From assembly GCA_003449615.1 (NCBI GenBank), contig DMHA01000369.1, positions 1 through 13,495 on the forward strand: DNA of 13,495 bases, written 5' to 3'. The notes beneath the pieces are model-generated. The model was not told where the DNA came from. It made no database searches and saw nothing but the letters and a program-made list of their open reading frames with translations. Source of the stretch: Flavobacterium sp. (GTDB lineage: Bacteria > Bacteroidota > Bacteroidia > Flavobacteriales > Flavobacteriaceae). Made by a program: the position numbers and the translations under genes. Positions 1 through 8,725 of the stretch are shown in pieces (within the stretch, counting starts at the first letter, position 1; each line of letters begins with the position of its first letter).

Positions 1-2195
1 CCATCTTGAAGTGTATTAAAACTTAATGATTTTGTAAAGTATTTAATTGCAGGTTGGGCTTGATTTAACTTAAAATAGCAAAGTCCCAAATTTTGATACA
101 AAACCGCATCATTGGGTTGCAAATCAATTGCTTTTTTGTAATATTCAATTCCTTTAGTGAAATTTCCTGCTTCGCATACTTTTTTGGCATTTTCTATTAT
201 TGAGTTGAAATTTTCAGCAATTTCTTTGGTTATTTTTGTCTTTTTTGAATCTGTAATAAACCTATCTTTTTGAGTTAGCAAACCTTCATCAGTTGAAAAT
301 ATTTCCAAGCCTTCATTAACAAATTTCAATAAGTTTGATTTTGAATAATTACAAGAAGCCAATGCGTAACCTGTATTGGTCCAAATAGTTGGATTATTTC
401 TTCGGCTTGTATAAGTTTTATGAATTTCGAGAATTGTCGTTGTATCTAATTTTTGAACCGAAGCTTGAATGTAGTCCAAATAAAAATCGTGGTTTCGTGG
501 CCGTGCTTCAAAGGCTCTTTTGGCATAAAAAAAGGCACTGTCTTTGTTTTTTTTATTTTGAAATATTTTATACCGATACCAATCCGAATGACCTAGATAA
601 GGGTTAATTTGATGGGCTTTTTTGAAATAGGGCAACGCTTTTTCATAGTTGTTTTCATTATAATAGGCAACTCCAAGCAATTGAAAAAAGGGTTCAGAAT
701 TGTAGCTTACGTTTGGAAAATCAGGAAAATTATTTAAAACAAAATCAGATGATAGATTTTCTTTGAAAAATAAGCTTTTTTTATTGGCAAAATCCAAAAT
801 TGAAGCCTGAAAATTTGCACAAACAAAATACAAAGTAGTCAAACTTAAAATTCCAATCAACACTAATTTTGATTTAAAATTGGAAATGGATGTTGCTGGA
901 CAATCCTTGTCATAATTTAAAATAGTTAATACCATCAAGATTACAAAATAAAGTTGCATTGAAGGTTTGTATAAAGGAAAATTAAAAAAAGCATCAATAA
1001 AATAAGCAAAAAGAAGCATGATTAAAATTACCGAGTTGGTTTTGCTTTCTTGATTTTTGCTGCGAATAAAATGAATCAAATTAAAAATACCAATTGCCAC
1101 AAACAATAAAAAATAGATAATTCCAGAAACAAAACCAGTTTCGGCTGTAACTTCTAAAAAATCATTATGGGCATTGATTGAAACCTTAGAATCATTGGAG
1201 AAATTTTTTTCAAAAGGAATTGATTCTATCATATAATTCCCTAAACCAACACCAAAAAAAGGATTTTCCTTAGCCATTTGAAAGGCATTTTCCCAAAAAA
1301 TAAGTCGAACATTTCTCGAACTATCCGTTTTGTCAGTAATTTGAACAACTCTCGAAACTACATCTTTAGTCCTAACACTATTGGTAACTTTTTTTAGTGC
1401 TAAATTTGAAAAAAACACCCCTAATAGAAAGGGTAGAATTACATATAAAATACTTTTAAAATTGGTTATAAATGTATTCTTAACCGTGAAAGTGTAAATT
1501 ACAAACACCATTACACTAAACCCTAAACTAATATAACAGGCTCTCGAACTTGTCAAGTAAACGGAAGTAAAAGCCATCAAAAGCAAAATTGAAAACAGAA
1601 ATTTTTTCCATTTATCGAATGATAAAAGACCTAAAATTAAAAATGGAATTTTCACAATTAAACTCGCACCAAACAAATTGATGTTGCCCATATTTAAATT
1701 TAATTTAGCAATGGCTATGCCTACATTACTAGCATAAAAATCTCTAATAAAGCAATATAAAGCTAAAAAACATTCCAAAAAACAAATAATACTAACGGCT
1801 ATTACAATTGTTTTGAATATATCTTTAGCATTTTGGAAAAGTATAAACATGTTTAAACCTACAATTGCAAAAACTATTATTTTGGATAAACTAATGATAG
1901 AAACAGAAAAATTTGAAGATCCAAAAAGTGATAGCAAACACAAAAACAGATACAAAAAATATAGTATTGAAATTACTCTTAAAGTATGAGAAAATTTAAT
2001 TTTTTCATAAACATTTGGATTTTTATAAAAATAAAAAATACAGCAAATATTTACAAAATTGACATAAAGATATTGAATAGAAGTTAAATGAAATTTACCA
2101 TTAAAAGTGGGAAGTAAATCAATGAGTAAATAAGCTAACAAGAATAAATTTGTTAAATTGAAATAACTTTTATTTTGATTTATAGTTTTTTTCAT
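1..2195 (-). CDS. O-antigen ligase/polymerase-like (Wzy_C) membrane protein with C-terminal TPRs, partial at window edge
   Basis: The frame opens with ATG at 2195 and stays open through 731 codons to the left edge, so the C-terminus is missing. Residues 1-460 are dominated by hydrophobic segments consistent with about ten or more membrane helices. The Wzy_C signature is visible: an arginine in TSSRACY (R218), a large loop with NPFFGVGLGNY (311-321), then AHNDFLEVTAETG (342-354) containing the family's conserved histidine region. After the last helix (about 444-462) the protein becomes soluble and helical, with TPR-like units at about 501-534, 665-695 and 696-729. Family members transfer or polymerise undecaprenol-linked polysaccharide at the periplasmic face of the inner membrane; TPR-tailed versions are familiar in Bacteroidota. 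Substrate, and ligase versus polymerase activity, cannot be decided from sequence. It is divergent from the surface-protein gene at 2498 and has a promoter at 2223-2252. No other glycan gene lies in the window, so it is not in a visible O-antigen cluster. Confidence 0.85.
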   Translation of the reverse strand, partial: MKKTINQNKSYFNLTNLFLLAYLLIDLLPTFNGKFHLTSIQYLYVNFVNICCIFYFYKNPNVYEKIKFSHTLRVISILYFLYLFLCLLSLFGSSNFSVSIISLSKIIVFAIVGLNMFILFQNAKDIFKTIVIAVSIICFLECFLALYCFIRDFYASNVGIAIAKLNLNMGNINLFGASLIVKIPFLILGLLSFDKWKKFLFSILLLMAFTSVYLTSSRACYISLGFSVMVFVIYTFTVKNTFITNFKSILYVILPFLLGVFFSNLALKKVTNSVRTKDVVSRVVQITDKTDSSRNVRLIFWENAFQMAKENPFFGVGLGNYMIESIPFEKNFSNDSKVSINAHNDFLEVTAETGFVSGIIYFLLFVAIGIFNLIHFIRSKNQESKTNSVILIMLLFAYFIDAFFNFPLYKPSMQLYFVILMVLTILNYDKDCPATSISNFKSKLVLIGILSLTTLYFVCANFQASILDFANKKSLFFKENLSSDFVLNNFPDFPNVSYNSEPFFQLLGVAYYNENNYEKALPYFKKAHQINPYLGHSDWYRYKIFQNKKNKDSAFFYAKRAFEARPRNHDFYLDYIQASVQKLDTTTILEIHKTYTSRRNNPTIWTNTGYALASCNYSKSNLLKFVNEGLEIFSTDEGLLTQKDRFITDSKKTKITKEIAENFNSIIENAKKVCEAGNFTKGIEYYKKAIDLQPNDAVLYQNLGLCYFKLNQAQPAIKYFTKSLSFNTLQD

Positions 2196-2222
2196 ATTTT
2201 TTTCAAAGTAAATTTAGTTTTA

Positions 2223-2252
2223 CAAATTAAAAATAAAAACTTTGAAGAACAA
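2223..2252 (-). promoter_or_regulatory. Probable Bacteroidota-type promoter for the Wzy_C-like gene
   Basis: On the minus strand TTG (complement of 2250-2252) is followed after exactly 19 bases by TTAATTTG (complement of 2223-2230), one mismatch from the Bacteroidota -7 consensus TAnnTTTG. Transcription would begin around 2216, giving a leader of about 20 bases before the ATG at 2195. The spacing fits well, but the region is very A/T-rich, so a chance match is possible. Confidence 0.5.
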
Positions 2253-2301
2253 TATTTTTAAGTAATTATTTACTTGTTTGATAATTTTAATTACCCAATT
2301 T

Positions 2302-2352
2302 CTGAACGAATTCACGATAAAACCCAACGAATTCCCAACAGAATCAAGCGAA
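2302..2352 (-). promoter_or_regulatory. Phased direct repeats resembling a LytTR-family regulator binding site
   Basis: CGAAT occurs at 2307, 2328 and 2349, exactly 21 bases apart each time. Read on the minus strand, the 9-mers are TTCGTTCAG (2302-2310), TTCGTTGGG (2323-2331) and a weaker TTCGCTTGA (2344-2352). LytTR DNA-binding domains are known to bind pairs of 9-bp direct repeats of the type [TA][AC][CA]GTTN[AG][TG] separated by about 12 bp, a 21-bp period. The first two copies match 8 of 9 positions. The array lies about 50 bases upstream of the -33 element of the minus-strand gene and about 145 bases upstream of the plus-strand gene. Which gene is controlled is not known, and no LytTR regulator lies in the window. 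Confidence 0.4.
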
Positions 2353-2497
2353 TAGATAATTCTTCATTTTTTGTAAAAAAATTATTCTATTTTTTGAATA
2401 AAATTAATAATTTTACAAAAGAATTTTTATCTGAAAATTCAGGTAAATAAAAACAAAATAAATATCGAATAATCATTACCGAAAAAACAGCTACATT
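2353..2497. other. A/T-rich upstream region of the surface-protein gene, no confident promoter
   Basis: This is the part of the 302-bp divergent gap next to the plus-strand gene. It holds poly-A/T tracts. The closest promoter-like string is TA then TTT then TTTG at 2388-2396, which has one base too many for TAnnTTTG and only 14 bases to the nearest upstream TTG (2371-2373). No small ORF, RNA fold or further repeat was seen here. Confidence 0.4.
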
Positions 2498-5400
2498 ATG
2501 AATACCTTATCAAATTTTTTGAGGCTTATTATTTTTATCTCTATAAGCACTTTTGCCACTTTTGCTCAAAACACTAATTTTACAGCAACTTACACCTCAA
2601 CTTATCAAGATGCTACTGCACCCTTTGGTCAAGTAAATGCTGGGGATAAAATATCTTATGCCATTAAGATTGAAAACAAAACTTCGTCTGCAATTACAAA
2701 TATCACATTGACTAATCCACCATCATATAATGCAGTTCTTACAGGAAGTTCTATTGCAAGTTTAGCAGCAGGTAGTTTTGATGATACTACATTTTCTGTT
2801 TTGCAAACTATTTCGGCTGAAGATATGGCTTTAGGGATAGTTTATTATGACCCAAATTTAACAGCTGAAATTAATGGTGAACTAATTTCTGGATGGATTT
2901 TGGACGCTAGTTCAAATTTTTGGGATGTTTATGATCGATGTAGTAGAATTGCAACCAATTTGAAAATTACCTCTTTTTCTGTTACCGAAACACCTGAAAT
3001 AATTGATGACACATCACCCATAGGAGCATTAAATGCTGGTGATAAAGTAAAATACAATTATGCCTTTACTAATACTGGATTAGTCGATTTGCATTCAAAT
3101 TCTGATTCAAATGATTTTCCTAATTTTTCTTTAGCAGCAGGTAAAACAGACACAACATTTTCCACATACAGGACTATTACTCCGTATGAATTTAATTCTG
3201 GATACCTTTTTAAAGAAATTCCAGCTTTTGTTTTAACCTCACCAACTTATCAATGTACCGATGGTCGAGAAAATTATTTTACTTCAGGGAGTAGAGCTGT
3301 TTCTACTTTGCCGTGTGTTAATTGTCCTGAACCTCGAGACAATGAGACGGTTTTTTCGTTAGGTAGAAATTTAAGTTTAGAATTAACAAGCAAATATCAA
3401 GATACTACTGAACCATTTAATTTTCAAAATGCAGGCGATATTATTGTTTATACTTATAAAATAAAAAACATTGGTTCTGAAACACTTACCAATATTCATA
3501 TAACTGATGCGTTAATACCCGTAAAAGGGAATCCTATTCCAAGTTTAGCCCCCAATGAAGTTAATACCACCAATTTTACTTCAACTCACTTAATAAAAAG
3601 TAACGATTTTAATGTAAATATGGGGTTTGTAATTAATAGTGCTATTGTAAGAGGAACATTGCCATCAAATATTGAGGTTTTAGCTAAATCATTTAATCCT
3701 GAAAACCCATATTATTACCTTGCTTCACGTATAACTTGTGAAACTTGTACATTAACTCCTTTAGAAATTTATGAAAAAATGATAATATCTTATGAAGATA
3801 CTTTTGAGGATTTAACTGCTCCATTTGGTAAAGAAAATGCTGGGGATAAAATTAATTATGCCATAACTGTAAAAAATACTGGAAATGTTAATTTGAAAGA
3901 TGTGGAACTATCACTATATTCGGGTTCTTACAATTATTCTAAATTACCCAATTCGATTTCAAGTTTAGTGGTTGGAGCTTCTGATAATACAACATTTACC
4001 CACAGCCATACCATTACTTTAGAAGACCTACAAAAAGGTTATGTAGCAAATCGATTAATGGGGCATGGTAATAATTCGTTTGCTTCTTTAAGTTCCGAAG
4101 ATAACTTCAATAAAGAGTTTTATTCTACAGATCCAACTCCTTGTACAACTGATTGTCCAACACAAAATGATTATCCTTACGATTATAATGGTTACACAAT
4201 TACAAAATTAAATTCACTTAAATTTTATTTAGGAACTTATATAGAAGATACCATTGCTCCTTTTGGAGTTCCAAATGTTGGCGAAGAAATTACTTATGTA
4301 TATAAAATTTTAAATAATACCCTTAACGATATTACAAATATTAAAATAACCGATACTAACGGTGTCGTACAAGGCAGTTTGTCTAAAATGCCAAAATACA
4401 CCGAAGATGCAACTTCTTTTTCAAGAAAACATGTTTTAACACAATCAGACTTAGATAAAGGATTTGTTTTAAATAATGCTAGTTTAAATTGTACACTTTT
4501 GGGAGATGATGTAACTATTAATTCAATTAGTTCAAATGGAGGTTATCACGCTTTGCCAAGTGGAACTGTTTGTAATGATTGTACAATAGCATATTTAAAC
4601 TATGAATACGCATTAGATTTTGAAGTTGAAGACAATTTAACATCATTATCAAATGTTAAAGTTGGTGATGAAATTCTATACACAATTAAATTAAAAAATA
4701 AAGGAAACGTTCCTCATAATAATTTGTATAATTTATCAGTAACTGACTTAAAAAGAACTGTTTCCGATAGATTACCAGATCTTTATTCTTATGTTATTTC
4801 TGATTATCCCAGGGAAACTTCTTTTCAAGAGGTTTACACCATAACAGCAGATGATTTGTCAAAAGGGTATGTTTATAATAATTTTATTCTTCAAGGGAAT
4901 ACAATAAATTCATATCCCTATTCAGATGAAGTTTCTAACTTTTTAGTCAAATCTAGAGATGTAACACCGTGTCTATCATGCCCAGTTGACCCAAATTGTA
5001 GTAACTGCAACATCACTGCCCTAAACAATAATATCAAGTTAAATGCTTTTGTTGATACCAATAATAATGGGATTAAAGATAGTGGCGAGTTTCATTTTCC
5101 TTTAGGGAAATTCTATTATAATATCAACGATAGTACTACCATGAATGAAGTTACTACAACTAATGGAATCCATTTTTTGCATGGCGGCAATCCTTTGAAT
5201 ACTTATGATTTAAGTTTCACGGTTTTGCCTGAATATGCCTATAATTATAGTTCTTCAACTACTTTTTCAAATGTAACAATTGGCGACAATGTAGTAACCT
5301 ACTATTTTCCTGTAACGGTCTTGCCTTACAATGACAACGAAATAAATTTATTGCCAATTGGGGCACCGCCTCGACCTGGATTTACTTATCTAAATGATGT

Positions 5401-6379
5401 TTCTTATACCAACAAAGGAAATCAAACAATAGCAAACGGGACAGTAACTTTTACAAAAAACAATGTATCTTCACTCATCTCGGTTTCGGAAAGTGGTGCT
5501 ACGATTACTGCGTCTGGTTTTACCTATAATTTTACAAATTTGCAACCTTTTGAAACCAGAACAATAACCGTAAAAATGCAAAACCCAACGCTCCCCGTTG
5601 TCGATTTTGGACAGGTTTTGACGAACACAGCAAGCATCTCAATTCCATTAAATGACATCAATGTCAATAACAATTCGGCTTCATTATCGCAATCCATTGT
5701 TGGATCGTTTGATCCTAACGACAAATCGGAAAGCCATAATGGATTTATACAACATAGTGATTTTTCTTCCAATGATTATTTAACCTATACGATTCGATTT
5801 GAAAATACTGGAAATTATCCCGCAGAATTTGTTACCGTTATCGACGAATTAGAGTATAAACTCGATGAAACCACTGTGAGTATGATTGCAGCGAGTCATC
5901 CTTATTCTTTAACTAGGCAAAACAATAAATTAACCTGGTTATTTGATAACATTCAATTGCCTCCATCAGTACCAAATAGTACCGAAGGTCACGGATATTT
6001 AGTATTCAAAATCAAACCAAAACCTGGCTATGAAGTTGGGGATGAAATCTCAAATTTGGCAAATATTTATTTTGACTACAATCCGCCAATCATTACAAAT
6101 GTATGTTCAACACAGTTTGTAGTCGCATTGAGTAAGCCAAAATTTGATTTCAATACGATTTCATTAAGCCCAAACCCTGTCAAAGATATTCTTACAATTT
6201 CTAGTAAAGCGACCATGCAAAATATTGAAATTTATTCTGTTTTAGGACAGCTGATAATGAGTAAATCTATTGAAAACACAAATGCTAAACTCAACATTTC
6301 TGATTTCAACAAAGGATTATATTTTGTCAAAATTAAAGGAGAAAATGCAGCTCAAAGTTTTAAGTTTATAAAAGAATAG
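2498..6379 (+). CDS. T9SS-exported surface protein with six cysteine-punctuated Ig-like (DUF11/DUF7507-type) repeats
   Basis: This 1293-residue protein starts with a signal peptide (hydrophobic 8-20, cleavage likely after A23 before QNTN). Six repeats of about 135-140 residues follow, opening near 28, 156, 291, 428, 573 and 702. Each has a D-[TS]-x-P-F-G / NAGDKI.Y core, then NTG and NI..TD strands, and ends with a TTFS..TIT.eDl..GYV motif, as in DUF11-type beta-sandwich repeats. From repeat 2 onward the boundaries carry cysteine pairs (C273/276, C414/417, C549/553, C692/695, C825/828, C834/837). Residues 848-864 contain DTNNNGIKDSGE, as in SdrD-like B repeats with an acidic, possibly calcium-binding loop. 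SFDPNDKSES (1070-1079) opens a DUF7619-like domain ending near YFDYNPPIITN (1191-1201). Residues 1217-1293 are a type A T9SS sorting domain (LSPNPVKDILTI, IYSVLGQ, GLYFVKI, FIKE end). It is therefore probably secreted and cell-surface attached. An adhesive or structural role is inferred; no catalytic domain is visible. It is monocistronic, ending in the terminator at 6447. Confidence 0.9.
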   Translation: MNTLSNFLRLIIFISISTFATFAQNTNFTATYTSTYQDATAPFGQVNAGDKISYAIKIENKTSSAITNITLTNPPSYNAVLTGSSIASLAAGSFDDTTFSVLQTISAEDMALGIVYYDPNLTAEINGELISGWILDASSNFWDVYDRCSRIATNLKITSFSVTETPEIIDDTSPIGALNAGDKVKYNYAFTNTGLVDLHSNSDSNDFPNFSLAAGKTDTTFSTYRTITPYEFNSGYLFKEIPAFVLTSPTYQCTDGRENYFTSGSRAVSTLPCVNCPEPRDNETVFSLGRNLSLELTSKYQDTTEPFNFQNAGDIIVYTYKIKNIGSETLTNIHITDALIPVKGNPIPSLAPNEVNTTNFTSTHLIKSNDFNVNMGFVINSAIVRGTLPSNIEVLAKSFNPENPYYYLASRITCETCTLTPLEIYEKMIISYEDTFEDLTAPFGKENAGDKINYAITVKNTGNVNLKDVELSLYSGSYNYSKLPNSISSLVVGASDNTTFTHSHTITLEDLQKGYVANRLMGHGNNSFASLSSEDNFNKEFYSTDPTPCTTDCPTQNDYPYDYNGYTITKLNSLKFYLGTYIEDTIAPFGVPNVGEEITYVYKILNNTLNDITNIKITDTNGVVQGSLSKMPKYTEDATSFSRKHVLTQSDLDKGFVLNNASLNCTLLGDDVTINSISSNGGYHALPSGTVCNDCTIAYLNYEYALDFEVEDNLTSLSNVKVGDEILYTIKLKNKGNVPHNNLYNLSVTDLKRTVSDRLPDLYSYVISDYPRETSFQEVYTITADDLSKGYVYNNFILQGNTINSYPYSDEVSNFLVKSRDVTPCLSCPVDPNCSNCNITALNNNIKLNAFVDTNNNGIKDSGEFHFPLGKFYYNINDSTTMNEVTTTNGIHFLHGGNPLNTYDLSFTVLPEYAYNYSSSTTFSNVTIGDNVVTYYFPVTVLPYNDNEINLLPIGAPPRPGFTYLNDVSYTNKGNQTIANGTVTFTKNNVSSLISVSESGATITASGFTYNFTNLQPFETRTITVKMQNPTLPVVDFGQVLTNTASISIPLNDINVNNNSASLSQSIVGSFDPNDKSESHNGFIQHSDFSSNDYLTYTIRFENTGNYPAEFVTVIDELEYKLDETTVSMIAASHPYSLTRQNNKLTWLFDNIQLPPSVPNSTEGHGYLVFKIKPKPGYEVGDEISNLANIYFDYNPPIITNVCSTQFVVALSKPKFDFNTISLSPNPVKDILTISSKATMQNIEIYSVLGQLIMSKSIENTNAKLNISDFNKGLYFVKIKGENAAQSFKFIKE

Positions 6380-6446
6380 AATTGTTTTCTTGCTATTTGA
6401 AATGACTATATACAATATTACAGATAAAAAACAAATAGTGCTTTAT

Positions 6447-6486
6447 CAAGAAAGTCCAATTTTAGAATTGGACTTTCTTGGTTTTT
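6447..6486 (+). terminator. Intrinsic terminator of the surface-protein gene
   Basis: A perfect 15-bp stem (6447-6461 with 6466-6480) closes a TTAG loop and is followed by GTTTTT. It starts 68 bases after the stop codon. On the opposite strand no T-run follows the stem, so it should work mainly for the plus-strand gene in this convergent gap. Confidence 0.9.
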
Positions 6487-6524
6487 AACCATCCAGATTT
6501 TTATAAAAAACCAAAAAACCATCC

Positions 6525-8708
6525 CTAAAACTTCAAGCTCAATCCTGCTAAAAAATTAGCACCCGCTTGTGGGTAATAACTAACATAACTATCGCCATAC
6601 AAATAAGCATTAGAAACATAATTTACGTTTAATACATTGTTTGCCAATACTGAAATGACAATCGATTTGAAAATGGAATTGGGTTTGATTTCGTAGTTTA
6701 CATTAAAATCGACCACATTGTAGCTTTTTAGTTTTGTAACTTCGGTGTCGAAATTCCCAGCAAATTGACTCCCAACATATTTATTAAGTAAAGAAAGTTG
6801 TAAGTTTTTTATGGGCTCAAAAGATAAAATTCCTCCTGCAATTAGGTTTGGCGAAAAAGCAATATTGGTATTTCCATAATCGATTAATCCGCTTCCTGTA
6901 TCTACCTTATAATCTTTTATTTTGTTGTTGCTAATGGTAATATTTGGACTAAAAACGAACTGCTTTCCTATTTTTATTTGAGCATCAATTTCAATTCCTG
7001 TTCGATAACTTTTATCAACATTTGCCCGTATTTCATTTCCTACATCGTCAATTTGTCCTGTTTTTATGAGCTGATTTTTGTAATACATTAAATAAAAATT
7101 AGTGTTGATGCTAACTTTTGCCGTTTTCATTCTCCAGCCCAATTCTATGTCATCTAGGCTTTCTGGTTTTGGCACACCATTTTCAAAGTCGGTTCGGTTG
7201 GGTTCTTTATTGGCCTTGGAGTATGAAAAATAGAAACTATTTGTCTTATTCAAGTCGAATGTTAGACCGGCTTTTGGGTTAATAAAATTATATTCTTCGT
7301 TAATCTTGTTTGCCAAAACGCCATTTGCTTTATACCCTACATTTCGATATTGTAAATCCCCAAACAGACTCCATTTCGAGGATAATTTATAATTAAATTT
7401 AGCATACGAATTAAAATCGGTCTTATTTCCATAAAACTCATAATATCGGTCGTCCAGTTCGCTTTGCGAAGCATATCTTGCCCAAATTACTTTGCCAAAA
7501 TGTTCGCCCTCGTATTTGTTCCAGCCTCCGCCAAGAATCACGTCCAGTTTTTTGCTTTTATAATTGGCCGAAAATGTGGTGCCATAGAAATCATTGTCCA
7601 ACCATTTCTGACGAATTAAATCGGTTGTGGTTTCCAATCCAACAGGAAGCAATCCATAATCTGCGAAAGTGGCATCTTCCTTATAATTTTCAAAATAACC
7701 CTTTCCTTTGGTGTAGTGAAAAGCCAAATTCGTACTCCAATTTCTAGAAACTTTTTGGTTCCAATGCAATTGATAATGGTCTTGTTGGTAATTGTCGGTT
7801 TCGTTGTCATAGAAACGTGTTTGTCCAAATTCGTCGGTAAATAGTCCAGCCGAGTTAAAAGTTCTGTCGGTTGCTAAAGTGGTAGCATCAACACCGTTCC
7901 AGGATTGATAGGTTTTCTCTGTTCCGCCAAATACTAAGGCTTTGATTAAGGTAGAATTTTCTATATAAGTTCCCTGCAAAAAATAAGATTTTAGATTGGA
8001 ACTTGCCCTATCTATATAACCATCCGACTTTAAATTTGACAATCGTCCTGCAATTTCGAAACGGTCGTTCATCAAACCAGTGCTGAATTTTACCGTATTT
8101 TTCATCGTATTAAAACTTCCAAAAGAGTTGGCAATTTCGCCCGAAGCTTTCTCAGAAAACGTGTCGGTAAGCATATTCAAACTGGCACCAAAAGCCCCAG
8201 CACCATTAGTGGAGGTTCCCACACCGCGTTGCAATTGGATACTTTCGAGTGAAGAAGCAAAATCGGGCATATTGACCCAATAGGTGCCGTGACTTTCGGA
8301 GTCGTTGTAGGGAATTCCGTTGATGGTTACATTTACCCGAGTGGCATCGCTACCACGAACTCGAATTCCGGTGTAGCCAACACCATTTCCAGCATCGGAA
8401 GTGGTGACAACTGAAGGTAGAAAATTCATCAAAATGGGAATGTCTTGTCCCAAATTTCGATATTTAATTTCTTTTTTGTCTAAATTACTGAAAGAAACGG
8501 GCGTTTTTGTAGTTACCCGAACAGCCGAAACCAAAACCTCATCAAGTTGGTTCACCTTGGTAGTGTCTTTTTCTTTTTCCTGTGCCAATGCCATTAATGA
8601 AAATAGAGAAAAGAGGATAGAAAATAGACGAAAAAACGGATTAGCTGTTTTTGTCTTAATACTTAATACTTTGTACTTTGTGCTTTTTAAATAAAAAATG
8701 GTATTCAT
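6525..8708 (-). CDS. TonB-dependent outer-membrane receptor, probable thiamine (or precursor) transporter
   Basis: The 727-residue protein has the layout of a TonB-dependent transporter. There is a signal peptide with hydrophobic core at about 29-41 (cleavage likely after ALA42), a TonB-box-like DEVLVSAV (56-63), a plug domain (about 66-182) with IRVRGSDATRVNVTINGIPY and LQRGVGTSTNGAGAFGASLNM-type motifs, then a long aromatic-rich beta-barrel ending in the outer-membrane-type terminal phenylalanine (LSLKF). It lacks the N-terminal carboxypeptidase-like domain of SusC proteins, so it is of the smaller vitamin/siderophore type. Substrate is inferred from the TPP riboswitch in its leader: thiamine-regulated outer-membrane receptors are known in Bacteroidota, usually near an inner-membrane PnuT transporter and thiamine pyrophosphokinase, but neither is seen here. 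The start is at 8708 because no later in-frame start retains the signal peptide. It leaves an unusually long n-region of about 25 residues, part of it (8-19) encoded by a 7-bp tandem repeat. Confidence 0.9.
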   Translation of the reverse strand: MNTIFYLKSTKYKVLSIKTKTANPFFRLFSILFSLFSLMALAQEKEKDTTKVNQLDEVLVSAVRVTTKTPVSFSNLDKKEIKYRNLGQDIPILMNFLPSVVTTSDAGNGVGYTGIRVRGSDATRVNVTINGIPYNDSESHGTYWVNMPDFASSLESIQLQRGVGTSTNGAGAFGASLNMLTDTFSEKASGEIANSFGSFNTMKNTVKFSTGLMNDRFEIAGRLSNLKSDGYIDRASSNLKSYFLQGTYIENSTLIKALVFGGTEKTYQSWNGVDATTLATDRTFNSAGLFTDEFGQTRFYDNETDNYQQDHYQLHWNQKVSRNWSTNLAFHYTKGKGYFENYKEDATFADYGLLPVGLETTTDLIRQKWLDNDFYGTTFSANYKSKKLDVILGGGWNKYEGEHFGKVIWARYASQSELDDRYYEFYGNKTDFNSYAKFNYKLSSKWSLFGDLQYRNVGYKANGVLANKINEEYNFINPKAGLTFDLNKTNSFYFSYSKANKEPNRTDFENGVPKPESLDDIELGWRMKTAKVSINTNFYLMYYKNQLIKTGQIDDVGNEIRANVDKSYRTGIEIDAQIKIGKQFVFSPNITISNNKIKDYKVDTGSGLIDYGNTNIAFSPNLIAGGILSFEPIKNLQLSLLNKYVGSQFAGNFDTEVTKLKSYNVVDFNVNYEIKPNSIFKSIVISVLANNVLNVNYVSNAYLYGDSYVSYYPQAGANFLAGLSLKF
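8653..8687. repeat. Five-unit 7-bp tandem repeat inside the receptor's signal-peptide coding region
   Basis: On the plus strand the units are GTCTTAA, TACTTAA, TACTTTG, TACTTTG and TGCTTTT, in perfect 7-base register. They encode residues 8-19 of the receptor precursor, before the hydrophobic core. Seven is not a multiple of three, so gain or loss of one unit would shift the frame. The units are imperfect, which lowers the expected slippage rate. Confidence 0.8.
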
Positions 8709-8709
8709 C

Positions 8710-8725
8710 CGTAAATAGTTTTACG
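8710..8725 (-). promoter_or_regulatory. Small hairpin abutting the receptor start codon
   Basis: On the minus strand CGTAAA, ACTA, TTTACG forms a perfect 6-bp hairpin whose 3' end lies one base before the ATG at 8708. It could limit ribosome access and so form part of the riboswitch output. It is short and A/T-rich, so its stability is modest and the role is inferred. Confidence 0.4.

Noticed and set aside
389..607. Plus-strand ORF of 72 codons
   Set aside because: It lies wholly inside the TPR-encoding part of the opposite-strand Wzy_C-like gene and has no recognisable domain.
2302..2352. Regular repeats considered as a CRISPR fragment
   Set aside because: The conserved unit is under 10 bases and the period 21 bp, far too short for CRISPR repeats and spacers; no cas gene is present.
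6447..6486. Terminator considered as bidirectional for the convergent receptor gene
   Set aside because: On the minus strand the stem is followed by ATAAAGCAC with no T-run, so it lacks the tail needed to terminate the receptor transcript.
7478..7828. Overlapping ORFs on both strands inside the TonB-dependent receptor gene
   Set aside because: They are out-of-frame shadows of the receptor coding sequence with no domain features or start signals.
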